Positions 42,901 through 51,245 of a DNA stretch of 64,000 nucleotides are shown piece by piece (the first letter of the stretch is position 1; each line of letters begins with the position of its first letter). Location: the NCBI RefSeq assembly GCF_003569045.1, contig NZ_BFCB01000003.1:2836911-2900910 (forward strand), written 5' to 3'. This stretch comes from Aggregatilinea lenta (lineage in GTDB: Bacteria > Chloroflexota > Anaerolineae > Aggregatilineales > Aggregatilineaceae). Under the pieces are notes generated by a model. The model did no database searches. It saw only the letters and a list, made by a program, of their open reading frames with translations, and was not told where the DNA came from. Both the position numbers and the translations under genes were made by a program.

Positions 42901-43437
42901 TCAGTCAGCCAAACTCACTACGAATGACGACCCAGATCCTTGTTGTTTCAGCTCTGCGAACCGCCGTTTGAGCGCTGTGACGACATGGGCCGGCGTCATC
43001 GTGGACACGTCTCCACCCAGCGACGCGATCTCACGGATGGTACTTGAGCTGATATGGATGTGTTCCTCAGCGGCGATAAAGTTTACGATTTCGATATCAG
43101 GCGCCAGCCGCCGGTTCGCCAGCGCCATACGGAACTCCAACTCGAAGTCCGAAAACACACGCAGCCCGCGAACAATTGCGGTTGCGTTCACGTCATGCGC
43201 ATAGTCTACAGTTAATTTGCTATATGATGCAACTCGTACACGCGGCTCATCTTTAAATGATTCCTTAACGAGCGTGAGCCGTTCTTCGATGTCGAAGAGG
43301 TCGGGTTTGGTCGGGCTGACGTAGATGGCGATGACCAGCTCGTCGAACAGCCCCAATGCACGCCGCGCGATGTCGAGGTGGCCGTAGTGAATCGGGTTAA
43401 AGGAGCCTGGATAGAGGGCTCGCCGTGGAGAATCCAA
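42901..43437 (-). CDS. coaD: Phosphopantetheine adenylyltransferase
   Basis: Adds AMP to 4'-phosphopantetheine, the penultimate step of CoA synthesis. The 178-residue protein has the nucleotidyltransferase signature ALYPGSFNPIHYGHLDIARRAL (GxFxPxHxGH), VYVSPTKPDLFDIEERL-like ligand loop, ATAIVRGLRVFSDFELEFRMALANRRL and the C-terminal EEHIHISSSTIREIASLGGDVS. The RGLR and ISSSxxRE blocks fit CoaD. The classic TFDPxTNGH motif is changed to SFNPIHYGH, closer to NadD at this spot, but the rest is CoaD-like. It precedes the coiled-coil gene. Confidence 0.9.
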   Translation of the reverse strand: MDSPRRALYPGSFNPIHYGHLDIARRALGLFDELVIAIYVSPTKPDLFDIEERLTLVKESFKDEPRVRVASYSKLTVDYAHDVNATAIVRGLRVFSDFELEFRMALANRRLAPDIEIVNFIAAEEHIHISSSTIREIASLGGDVSTMTPAHVVTALKRRFAELKQQGSGSSFVVSLAD

Positions 43438-43466
43438 GAGTATCCGTCTCTTTCTTTTTTTAGAAG

Positions 43467-46163
43467 TTAGCTCACGTCCGCGCTCTCGCCCAACGCGGCA
43501 TTGATCCGCCGGGCAAGCAGCACGTGTTCCGGTTGCGTCAGGTTGGGATCTTCGGCAAAGACCGTGCGCGCTTCGCGCTGCGCCAGCTCGACCAACTGCG
43601 GATTCATCAGCTCGCCCAGGCGGAACTGGCCCATGCCGCTCTGGCGGATGCCAAGCAGGTCGCCCGCGCCGCGCAGCTGCCAGTCGATATCGGCCAGCTT
43701 GAAGCCGTCGGTAGTCTGCTCCATCGCCTGAAGCCGCTGATCCTGGGCGGCCTGGGGACTGCTGGCCACCAGCAGGCAGTACGATTCGTGCGCGCCACGC
43801 CCGACCCGTCCACGCAACTGGTGCAACTGGGCGAGGCCGAAGCGCTCGGCATTTTCGATCAGCATGACCGATGCATTGGGCACGTCGATGCCGACCTCGA
43901 TCACCGAGGTGGCGACCAGCACATCCAGGCGGCCCGACGCGAACTGCGCCATGACCGATTCCTTTTCGGCAGGCGTCATCTGGCCGTGCAGTAAGCCGAC
44001 GCGATAGCGCCAGAAGACCTGCTTTTGCAGACGCTCGAACTCGACCGTGGCCGCGCCCACTGCGTCGCCCTGTTCGGAGGCGTCCACCAGCGGGTAGACG
44101 ACGTACGACTGCCGCCCCCGGTCGAGCTGCGCGTGGATGAAGCCGTACGCCCGCTCGCGCTCGGCGGGCATGAGCACGCGCGTCTCAATCGGCGTGCGGC
44201 CCGGCGGCATCTCGTCGATCACGCTCAGGTCCAGATCGGCGTAGATCGTCAGCGCCAGCGTGCGCGGGATCGGCGTGGCGGTCATCACGAGCACGTGCGG
44301 GTTGTTGCCCTTGCCGCGCAGAATGCCGCGTTGGTTCACGCCGAAGCGGTGCTGCTCGTCGATCACCACAAAGGCGAGGTCGTTGAACGTGACCGATTCC
44401 TGGATCAGTGCGTGGGTGCCGATGGCAACATGAATCGAGCCTTCGGCCAGCCCGGCGTAAATCTGCTGGCGCTCGGCTTCGCCGGTGTTGCCAGTCAGCA
44501 GGCGCACCTGGATCTGGTCGCCGCCGGGGGCCGTGCTCAGGAAGTTGCTGATGCTGCGGAAATGCTGCTCGGCCAGGATGCTGGTGGGGGCCATGATGGC
44601 GGCCTGCTTGCCGGCCTGGACCGCGATCACCATCGCAAGGGCGGCCACCGCCGTCTTGCCCGATCCCACGTCGCCTTGCAGCAGCCGGTTCATCGGCACG
44701 TCTGCGCCGAGGTCCGCGCGAATCTCGTTCAGCGCGCGCTGCTGCGCGCCGGTCAGCGCGTAGGGCAGGGCGGCGATGGTGTCATTCAGCCATTCGTCGC
44801 TCACGCGCAGCGGCTGACCCGGCTGGGCCTGCCAGTCGCGGCGATTGCCCATGAGCGTCATCTGGAACGAGAACAGCTCGTCGAACGCCAGCCGCGTGCG
44901 GGCGTGGGCGAGGTCATCGAAGGAGTTCGGATAGTGGGCCTGTTCCAGCGCCCAGTCGAGATCGGCCAACTCGGTGCGATCCTGCACGCTGGGCGGCAAA
45001 AAGTCCGGTACTCTCGGCGCGTAGGTCTCGACCGTTTCGCTCATCAGGCGGCGCATGGTGCGCGCGGTCAGGCCCTTGGTGAGCGGGTAGACCGGCACGA
45101 TCCGCCAGGTGTGGATGCTCTCGCGCTCTAGCAGCTCCCATTCGGGATTGGTCATCATGAGCTGCCCACGGAACAGATCGACCTCACCGCTGAGCACAAG
45201 CTGGCTGCCGCGCGGAAACTGGCGCTGAAGCCACGGCTGCCCAAAGAACGTCACTTGTAGCGTGCCGGTGCCGTCGTCGAGCACGACGAGCAGGTAGGGC
45301 CGCTTGCCGCGCCCTTCCTTTCTGGCGACCGAGCTGACTGCGGCCACGACCGTGACGTGCTCCCCCGGACGCACATGGTCGAGCGTACGCATCTGGCGGT
45401 AATCGTCGTAGCGGCGCGGCAGAGTATAAAGCATGTCTCGAATGGTCGAGATGCCCAGGCGCGCCAGCTTGTCGGCCATTTTGTCGCCGACTTTATGCAG
45501 GGCGGTGACCGGCGTCTTCAGCGCCTCCAGACGCGCGGCGGCTTCCTCGGGTGAGAGCGATTCCCGCCGGGGACGGCGCGGCGCGCGCGTGGCGGGCCGT
45601 GTTTCGGGCTGTGGGGTGGGTGGCTGCCAGTCGGAGGGCGATCCCGCCGACGCGAACCAATCATCGACGCCGTCCCCGTCCGAGTCGCCGCCCTCGTCCG
45701 CGTCGCGCGTGGAGCGCGGCGCAGGTTTGGATCGGGGCGGGGGGGCGGCACGCTTCGGCGCAGGTGGCGGTGGCGGAGCCTCGACGCGGGCCGGAGCTGG
45801 TTCCGATGGTGCGGCGGCTTCCGGTGGTGACGCAGGCCTATCGGGCGCGGCAGGTACCGGTGTCTCACCGTACTCGGAGGGTGGCAGGTCCGGCGGCGCG
45901 GGGATGCGGCCCATGATACGCCCCATCATGTAACGGATCGCTTCGTGGCGGTCTTCCAATCCCTCGATAGATGGGTAGGACTGAAGTCGGGACGCCATTT
46001 CATCCACGAGCTGGTGGTGTTCCGGTCGCTTGGCTTGCTGGTGCGCTTCCGGTACCCACTTGGACGCAAATGACTGCAGACCGCCGATGACAGCAGTATT
46101 TTTGTAACCGGTGTCCTGTTCTAGTTTCAGAATTTTGACCAGGGTTTCTAACGCCGAAGGCAT
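43467..46163 (-). CDS. recG: ATP-dependent DNA helicase RecG with long N-terminal extension
   Basis: Reverses stalled forks and unwinds branched DNA. The 898-residue protein is about 200 residues longer than usual. Residues 1-85 form an unknown helical domain. Residues 95-205 are a Pro/Ala-rich linker with an acidic patch (DSDGDGVDD). The RecG core starts at about 215: wedge OB domain (VTVVAAVSSVARKEGRGKRPYL), Walker A LLQGDVGSGKTAVAAL, the DEQH box VVIDEQHRFGVNQR, TATPIPRTLALTIYADLDLSVIDEMPPGR and the C-terminal TDGFKLADIDWQLRGAGDLLG. The neighbouring FakB and FakA genes follow the Firmicutes arrangement. Confidence 0.96.
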   Translation of the reverse strand: MPSALETLVKILKLEQDTGYKNTAVIGGLQSFASKWVPEAHQQAKRPEHHQLVDEMASRLQSYPSIEGLEDRHEAIRYMMGRIMGRIPAPPDLPPSEYGETPVPAAPDRPASPPEAAAPSEPAPARVEAPPPPPAPKRAAPPPRSKPAPRSTRDADEGGDSDGDGVDDWFASAGSPSDWQPPTPQPETRPATRAPRRPRRESLSPEEAAARLEALKTPVTALHKVGDKMADKLARLGISTIRDMLYTLPRRYDDYRQMRTLDHVRPGEHVTVVAAVSSVARKEGRGKRPYLLVVLDDGTGTLQVTFFGQPWLQRQFPRGSQLVLSGEVDLFRGQLMMTNPEWELLERESIHTWRIVPVYPLTKGLTARTMRRLMSETVETYAPRVPDFLPPSVQDRTELADLDWALEQAHYPNSFDDLAHARTRLAFDELFSFQMTLMGNRRDWQAQPGQPLRVSDEWLNDTIAALPYALTGAQQRALNEIRADLGADVPMNRLLQGDVGSGKTAVAALAMVIAVQAGKQAAIMAPTSILAEQHFRSISNFLSTAPGGDQIQVRLLTGNTGEAERQQIYAGLAEGSIHVAIGTHALIQESVTFNDLAFVVIDEQHRFGVNQRGILRGKGNNPHVLVMTATPIPRTLALTIYADLDLSVIDEMPPGRTPIETRVLMPAERERAYGFIHAQLDRGRQSYVVYPLVDASEQGDAVGAATVEFERLQKQVFWRYRVGLLHGQMTPAEKESVMAQFASGRLDVLVATSVIEVGIDVPNASVMLIENAERFGLAQLHQLRGRVGRGAHESYCLLVASSPQAAQDQRLQAMEQTTDGFKLADIDWQLRGAGDLLGIRQSGMGQFRLGELMNPQLVELAQREARTVFAEDPNLTQPEHVLLARRINAALGESADVS

Positions 46164-46181
46164 GTAACACCCGTCCTATTT

Positions 46182-47024
46182 TTATGCTTTGCGCACGATG
46201 CCAAGCCCAAGTCCCTTCGGACCCACGTGCACGCCAAGCACTGGCGTGGCTTCGACAATGGGAACCGGTGTCTTGGGGTGAATATCCGCGAGCGCTTCCA
46301 GCAGCCGCTGAGCGCCTTCGGGATTAACGGTGTGCATGACGGCCAGATAGTCGAATGGCGCGGTCTCGTGCGCCAGCTCGACCATGGCATCGAAGAGGCG
46401 CTGGCTCGTCCGCACGCGCGCCACCGCGGATACCACACCTTCGTGCAAACGGACGATGGGTCTGATTTGGAAAAGACTGCCAACCACGGCGGTCGCCCAT
46501 CCGACGCGCCCGCTGCGCCGCAGGTGCTCCATCGTGTCCAGCGCGGCGTAGACGTCGGTGCGCGGCTGCATGCCCTCCAGCGTGGCGGTAATCGCCTCGA
46601 CGCTGGCCCCGTCGCGCGCCATCTCGGCGGCGACGTAGACCTGCCAGCCGAGGCCCATTGTCGTCTGGCGGCTGTCGATGACGGTGACGCGTGCGGGATC
46701 GGTCTCTTCAGCGGCCAGCCGGAACGTGTTGAAGATGCCGCTGAGCTGCGCAGCGGCGGTGATGCCGATGACGTGTTCAGCCCCATCCAGCGCCCGTGCG
46801 ATGGCATCCGCCGATTCGCCGACCGATCCGGCTGCTGTCGTCGGGTGAATTGGGGCGGAGACCATGCGCTGGTAGAAGCCGGCGCGCGTGATCTGCACGC
46901 CGTCGTCGGCGAGGCTCTCGTCCCCAAACTGCACGTACGTGGGCACGATGCGGATGTCAAACTGCTCGATCCACGCTGCAGGAAGGTCGCAGGTGCTGTC
47001 AGTGACGATACGGATGCGGTCCAT
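46182..47024 (-). CDS. fakB: DegV-family fatty-acid-binding protein (FakB-like)
   Basis: FakB proteins bind a fatty acid and present it to FakA for phosphorylation to acyl phosphate, feeding PlsY or PlsX in membrane synthesis. The 280-residue protein shows IRIVTDSTCDLPAAWIEQFDI, the TTAAGSVGE loop, GITAAAQLSGIFNT and VIDSRQTTMGLGW. The C-terminal VLGVHVGPKGLGLG keeps the conserved His266 by the family's GPGxxG turn. Its start overlaps the stop of the other DegV gene by one base (TAATG), so the two are tightly coupled. Confidence 0.88.
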   Translation of the reverse strand: MDRIRIVTDSTCDLPAAWIEQFDIRIVPTYVQFGDESLADDGVQITRAGFYQRMVSAPIHPTTAAGSVGESADAIARALDGAEHVIGITAAAQLSGIFNTFRLAAEETDPARVTVIDSRQTTMGLGWQVYVAAEMARDGASVEAITATLEGMQPRTDVYAALDTMEHLRRSGRVGWATAVVGSLFQIRPIVRLHEGVVSAVARVRTSQRLFDAMVELAHETAPFDYLAVMHTVNPEGAQRLLEALADIHPKTPVPIVEATPVLGVHVGPKGLGLGIVRKA

Positions 47025-47893
47025 TAGAACACATCCTCGTCCTCGTCACCCTCATAGACGACCAGCCCGGTCGCGTCCAGTCCGATCAGTGCGGCGAGGC
47101 TGGGGCCGTACATCGTGGAGGGGAAGCTGCGCCCTGGGAACTCGCCGCCAAGCTGCTCTTGCAGCGCGCGGATGGTGTCGGTTGCGTAGGGCGTGTTTTG
47201 CAGGATGACGAGATCGTTCACATTGGAAAACTCGGTCACGAACTCGACCAGTTTGTCGACAGCCTGAGCGTCGGTGCGCACCTTTTCCATCGGGATAATC
47301 TCGCCTTCCTCGATCGTCAGGAACGGCTTGATGTTCAGCATCGCGCCGAGCACGGACTGCGACTCGCTCAGCAGGCCGTTGCGACGCAGGTATTCGAGCG
47401 ATTCGACGTACACGACGATGTAGATGTGCGCCACCATGCCTCGCACGATACGCACGACTTCGTCGATGTCCAACCCATCTTCGACCGCGCGCGCAGCCGC
47501 TTCGACCAGCATGCCCAGACCCACCGACGTGGTCAGCGAATCGAGCACGACGATCTCGCAGCGCCCCAGCAGGGTCTTGGTCGCGGTACGCGCGTTGTTC
47601 CATGTAGCCCCGAACGCCCGCGACATATGCAGCGACAGGACTTTGTCCGTGCTGCGGTTGAGGCGGCCATATACGGCTGTGAACGCATCGACGCTGGGCG
47701 CTGACAGGGTGATGGGGGCGTTGGACTGGTTTTGCAGCCGGAAGAATGCCTCCGTGTCAAGATCGACGCCCTCGCGGAAGGATTGCGCGCCGAGGTGAAC
47801 CGTGTTGGGCACGACCTCTATATTATAGCGCTTGACGATCTCGGGATTGACGAACTGTGCCGAGCTGTCGGTCACAATCCGAATTTTACCCAC
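47024..47893 (-). CDS. DegV-family protein (FakB-like), conserved His missing
   Basis: The 289-residue protein is a second DegV paralogue with IRIVTDSSAQFVNPEIVKRYNIEVVP, the TLSAPSVDAF loop, LSLHMSRAFGATWNNA, and VVLDSLTTSVGLGM. It has IYIVVYVESLEYLRRNGLLSES where the sister has YAALDTMEHLRRSGRV. At the C-terminus the sister's VLGVHVGPKG becomes SLAALIGLDAT, so Leu269 replaces the catalytic-site His. It may bind lipid without supporting phosphotransfer, or serve another ligand. It lies between fakA (27 bp upstream) and the other fakB. Confidence 0.85.
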   Translation of the reverse strand: MGKIRIVTDSSAQFVNPEIVKRYNIEVVPNTVHLGAQSFREGVDLDTEAFFRLQNQSNAPITLSAPSVDAFTAVYGRLNRSTDKVLSLHMSRAFGATWNNARTATKTLLGRCEIVVLDSLTTSVGLGMLVEAAARAVEDGLDIDEVVRIVRGMVAHIYIVVYVESLEYLRRNGLLSESQSVLGAMLNIKPFLTIEEGEIIPMEKVRTDAQAVDKLVEFVTEFSNVNDLVILQNTPYATDTIRALQEQLGGEFPGRSFPSTMYGPSLAALIGLDATGLVVYEGDEDEDVF

Positions 47894-47920
47894 AGGGCAT
47901 TCCTCCTTGGACCCGTTCCG

Positions 47921-49615
47921 TCATTCCGCACTCAGGATGTAGTGATAATGCGGCTGGCCGCCGCGAACCAGCTCGAACGACTGGTCTTCGTAGCGCGCCT
48001 GAAGCCGTTCGACCATCGCTTCGGCGTCCGGTGTCTGGATGCCGTCGCCGTAATACAGCGTTACCAACTCGCGCGCATCGACCTGCATTTGCTGGAGGAC
48101 CTGTTCCATCACGCTGTCCAGGTTGTTGCCGGATACGGCGAGCGTGCCGTCGACCAGGCCGATAATCTGGCCAGTTTCGACCTCGACGCCGTTGAGTTCC
48201 ACGCTGCGTGTGGCGGTCGTGATCTCGCCGGTGATTACTTCGTCCTTCGCCTCAGCCATCGCCTGCGCGACGTCCGTCAGCTCACCCTTTGGATCGTAGG
48301 GGAGCAGGGCGCTGATGCCCTGCGGCATGCTGCGCGTCGGCACGACGATCACGTCCTGGTTAGTCGCCAAACGCGCAGCTTGTTCGGCGGCCAGGATGAT
48401 GTTCTTATTGTTGGGTAGCAAGATTACCTTGGACGTAGGCACGCGTTGGATCGCTTCCAGGATTTCCTGCGTGCTGGGGTTATTCGTCTGTCCACCCATG
48501 ACGAGCTGCGTCGCGCCGAGCTGCTTGAACACGCGGGCCAGCCCTGCGCCCGACGACACCGCCACAATGCCGATGTCATCCGGCTCCAGCTCGAACGCGG
48601 GGACCTCTTCTTCGGCGGGCGTGGCTTCAAAGAGGCCGGTGCCTGCGGAACGGTTGCGCACATAGTCCTGGAACTGTTCCTGCATGTTTTCGACCACGAT
48701 GTCCGAGATGCCGCCCAGGCTGATGCCGTAGCTCAGTGGAATGCCGGGGTCGTGCACGTGCACGTGGACCTTAACGGCTTCGTCGTCGCCGACGACCAGC
48801 GTCGACCAGCCCATTGCGTCGATCGCAGAGCGGATGACGTTAACGTTGAGGCTGTCGCCCTTAATGATAAATTGCACGTCATACCCGTACCCCATCTCGT
48901 CTTCAGGGGCCAGAGTTGCCGCTAAGTCTTCTTGAGTCTGTGAAATTTCTGCGCCCAGGCTTGTCACCACTTCTCCACGAACGTAACGCAGCATGCCCTC
49001 AAGAATATAGGCCAACCCGCTGCCGCCGGAGTCCACCACACCGGCCTTTTGCAGAATTGGCAGCATTTCCGGCGTGCGCGCGACCGCGTCTTTGGCGCGC
49101 GCCACGACGCGGGTGAGGATCGTTTCCAGGTCTTGCGTGTCTTTGTACGCGCTTTCGGCCTCTTCGGCGGCTTCGCGCGCGACGGTCAGAATCGTGCCTT
49201 CGACCGGCTTAATCACGCCCCGGTAAGCGGTGTCGGCGGCCTCGCGCAGCCCGTGCACGGCCAGCTCAGCCGTGAGCGTACGCTGATCTTTGAGCGCGTG
49301 GGCGAAGCCCTGCCACAACTGCGACAGGATCGTGCCGGAGTTCCCGCGCGATCCCATCATCGCGCCGTGCGCGATGCGTGCCGCGATATGCCCGGCGTGG
49401 TTGCTGCCGTCGTCGGCGATTTCTTTGATGGCGTTGCGCATCGTCATCAGCATGTTGGTGCCGGTGTCGCCATCCGGGACGGGAAAGACATTGAGCTGGT
49501 TGACCAGCGCATGGTGCTGGTCGAGCCAGTCTCGCCCAGCCTGTGCCAGTAATTTCAATGTTTGCCCGTCACAGGCGCGATGCGCAGCCGGGGTCTCGGA
49601 AGTATGTTGTGACAT
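47921..49615 (-). CDS. fakA: Fatty acid kinase FakA-like (DAK2 domain, YloV family)
   Basis: The 564-residue protein carries an N-terminal DAK2 (DhaL) kinase domain with NVFPVPDGDTGTNMLMTMRNAIKEI (Mg-ADP site), MGSRGNSGTILSQL and VVDSGGSGLAYILEGML. A middle domain follows, and a C-terminal part with QTNNPSTQEILEAIQRVPTSKVILLPNNKNIILAAEQAARL. It phosphorylates FakB-bound fatty acids. The FakB candidates lie immediately downstream and an Asp23-type gene lies 16 bp upstream, as in Firmicutes (yloU-yloV). The ATG at 49615 gives MSQHTSE. Confidence 0.9.
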   Translation of the reverse strand: MSQHTSETPAAHRACDGQTLKLLAQAGRDWLDQHHALVNQLNVFPVPDGDTGTNMLMTMRNAIKEIADDGSNHAGHIAARIAHGAMMGSRGNSGTILSQLWQGFAHALKDQRTLTAELAVHGLREAADTAYRGVIKPVEGTILTVAREAAEEAESAYKDTQDLETILTRVVARAKDAVARTPEMLPILQKAGVVDSGGSGLAYILEGMLRYVRGEVVTSLGAEISQTQEDLAATLAPEDEMGYGYDVQFIIKGDSLNVNVIRSAIDAMGWSTLVVGDDEAVKVHVHVHDPGIPLSYGISLGGISDIVVENMQEQFQDYVRNRSAGTGLFEATPAEEEVPAFELEPDDIGIVAVSSGAGLARVFKQLGATQLVMGGQTNNPSTQEILEAIQRVPTSKVILLPNNKNIILAAEQAARLATNQDVIVVPTRSMPQGISALLPYDPKGELTDVAQAMAEAKDEVITGEITTATRSVELNGVEVETGQIIGLVDGTLAVSGNNLDSVMEQVLQQMQVDARELVTLYYGDGIQTPDAEAMVERLQARYEDQSFELVRGGQPHYHYILSAE

Positions 49616-49631
49616 AGCGACTGTCGTGCCT

Positions 49632-49988
49632 TCACTCGGGTCGGCTGACGCGCAGGCCCTGCACGTGAACGTTCACCTGGCCTACGGGGATGCCGATACT
49701 CTGTTCGACGGTATAACGCACTGCATTAATTAAGCTGTTGGCCACGGACGCGATGCGGGTGCCGTACTCGATCACCACATAGACGTCGATGATGATCTGG
49801 GACGCGTCCTGGCGGATCTGGATGCCGCGATGCGGGTCGCGCGTGAGGCTGGCAACCAGATCCGAGGCCAGATTGGGCGATGCCATACCAACCACGCCAT
49901 AGGTCTGTAAGACGGCGTGCCCGGCAAGCGAGGCGATCGCATTGGGCGAGATCTCGATCATGCCGCGTGAAGTCTCATCGGTGGTCAT
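49632..49988 (-). CDS. Asp23/Gls24 family protein (YloU-like)
   Basis: The 118-residue protein matches the Asp23/Gls24 envelope-stress family: GMIEISPNAIASLAGHAVLQTYGVVGMASPN, the IIIDVYVVIEYGTRIASVANSL and the C-terminal VGQVNVHVQGLRV. Related proteins in Firmicutes form membrane-associated assemblies through AmaP. No AmaP partner is seen here. The placement directly ahead of fakA is the standard one. The start is MTTDETSRG at 49988. Confidence 0.9.
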   Translation of the reverse strand: MTTDETSRGMIEISPNAIASLAGHAVLQTYGVVGMASPNLASDLVASLTRDPHRGIQIRQDASQIIIDVYVVIEYGTRIASVANSLINAVRYTVEQSIGIPVGQVNVHVQGLRVSRPE

Positions 49989-50016
49989 ACATTCATCTCG
50001 TGTGAATACAAAGCCC

Positions 50017-50045
50017 TTGCGTTACTGTTCGCTCTATGGTAGCAT
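50017..50045 (+). promoter_or_regulatory. Candidate promoter for rpmB
   Basis: TTGCGT (50017-50022), a 17-bp spacer and TAGCAT (50040-50045), 44 bp before the rpmB start, in the spacer facing the divergent asp23-fakA operon. Hexamers are moderate matches. Confidence 0.4.
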
Positions 50046-50088
50046 GGCGTCCGCTTATTTGGAACAGTCTCGTGGGCGAGGTAGTCTC

Positions 50089-50280
50089 ATGGCGAAGTGC
50101 GAAATCTGTGGCAAGATCCCTCAGTTCGGGCATAATGTCAGCCACTCACACCGCAAGACCAATCGCCAGTTCCGGCCCAACATTCAGCGCGTCAAGGTGC
50201 TGGACAATGGCCGCCTGGTGAGCAAGTACGTCTGCGCGCAGTGCATCAAGACGATGAGCAAGGACGCGAAGGCTCGCTAG
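50089..50280 (+). CDS. rpmB: 50S ribosomal protein L28
   Basis: The 63-residue L28 reads MAKCEICGK, HNVSHSHRKTNRQFRPNIQRV and YVCAQCIKT. It keeps the zinc-type CxxC pairs at both ends. GAGG lies six bases before the ATG at 50089; an upstream frame from 49942 is not needed. It is the only plus-strand gene in a 15-kb run of minus-strand genes, divergent from asp23-fakA, the same relation as rpmB and yloU in Firmicutes apart from strand. Confidence 0.96.
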   Translation: MAKCEICGKIPQFGHNVSHSHRKTNRQFRPNIQRVKVLDNGRLVSKYVCAQCIKTMSKDAKAR

Positions 50281-50316
50281 AGCGTTTCTCGGTCCCACTG
50301 CTAAACTGACACACAA

Positions 50317-50342
50317 GGGCCAGCGCATCGCGCTGGCTTTCG
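50317..50342 (+). terminator. Terminator after rpmB
   Basis: GCCAGCGC/GCGCTGGC, a perfect 8-bp stem with a 3-nt loop (50319-50337), followed by TTTCGTGTTT. Confidence 0.8.
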
Positions 50343-50357
50343 TGTTTATGGTCCGCG

Positions 50358-51029
50358 TCACCATTGACGGACTGCCTCGCGCAACGCCCGTGTTGCCGCT
50401 GCAATACCGTCCGGCGCGCGGAAGATGGCCGTACCGGCCACCAGCACGTTGGCGCCGTGTTGCACGACCTGCGGCGCGGTCGTGACGTCGATGCCGCCGT
50501 CTACCTGCACGTCTGCCGTGCTGCCCAGCGCGTCCAGCATGCCCCGAATTTCGCCGATCTTGCCCAGCATCTGCGGGATGAACGCCTGCCCGCCAAAGCC
50601 CGGATTGACCGTCATCACCAGCACCATGTCCACAAACGGCAGAACTTCCTTCACGGCGACGGCGGGCGTGCCGGGGTTGAGCACTACCGACGGGTGCGCG
50701 CCTGCTTCGCGGATCTGCTGCACGGTGCGGTGCAGATGCGGGCAGGTTTCCGCATGAACCGAAATGAGGGTCGCGCCGGCGGCAACGAAGGCCGGGATGA
50801 GATTTTCGGGGTGGACGATCATCAGGTGGACGTCGAGCGGCAGCGACGTTACGCGGCGCGCGGCTTCGACCGCCAGAGGCCCCATCGTGATGTTGGGTAC
50901 GAAACACCCGTCCATCACGTCGATGTGGATCTGGTCTGCACCTGCGGCTTCCGCCTGCCGGATCTGGTCGCCCAGTTGGGTGAAATCGGCGGCTAGGATG
51001 GATGGAGCGATACGCAAAGGCAAAGCCAA
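50358..51029 (-). CDS. rpe: Ribulose-phosphate 3-epimerase
   Basis: Interconverts ribulose- and xylulose-5-phosphate in the pentose phosphate pathway. The 223-residue TIM barrel shows IAPSILAADFTQLGDQ, QIHIDVMDGCFVPNITMGP, PLDVHLMIVHPE, ISVHAET, MTVNPGFGGQAFIP and VQVDGGIDVTTA with metal ligands His and Asp in these motifs. TTG at 51029 follows GAGGAGG by five bases and begins directly before the first strand; no ATG is properly placed. Genes for rpe and rpmB are neighbours in Firmicutes too. Confidence 0.93.
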   Translation of the reverse strand: MALPLRIAPSILAADFTQLGDQIRQAEAAGADQIHIDVMDGCFVPNITMGPLAVEAARRVTSLPLDVHLMIVHPENLIPAFVAAGATLISVHAETCPHLHRTVQQIREAGAHPSVVLNPGTPAVAVKEVLPFVDMVLVMTVNPGFGGQAFIPQMLGKIGEIRGMLDALGSTADVQVDGGIDVTTAPQVVQHGANVLVAGTAIFRAPDGIAAATRALREAVRQW

Positions 51030-51200
51030 ACGGACCTCCTCAGATGCGCGGCGTATGTTACTGGTAACGCGGCCAAAAAGCAATAGAGAGTTAAGGTTAT
51101 CTCAATCCGAGCCGGGCGGTGGCTAGAGCGTGTTATGCAATCATGCTTCCCATTCCTTGATTCCTTGTAAGCCCCACCCCTATGGATCGGACATCATCGG

Positions 51201-51240
51201 GCGCGCGAGAAACCGGTACTCTCACTCAAAAAGTGCAAAC
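51201..51240. repeat. Dispersed hairpin repeat, copy 2
   Basis: GCGAGAAACCGGTACTCTC followed by ACTCAAAAAGTGCAAAC matches the copy at 24470-24508 at most positions. It lies six bases beyond the ftsK stop. Spacer 51030-51245 has no gene. Confidence 0.6.
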
Positions 51241-51245
51241 AGCCT

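Noticed and set aside
42901..43437. NadD instead of CoaD because of SFNPIHYGH
   Set aside because: The RGLR and ISSSxxRE blocks and the length fit CoaD; only the first motif leans to NadD.
45670..45710. DSDGDGVDD in RecG as a calcium-binding (EF-hand/thrombospondin-3-like) motif
   Set aside because: A single copy in a low-complexity linker of a cytosolic helicase; chance resemblance is more likely.
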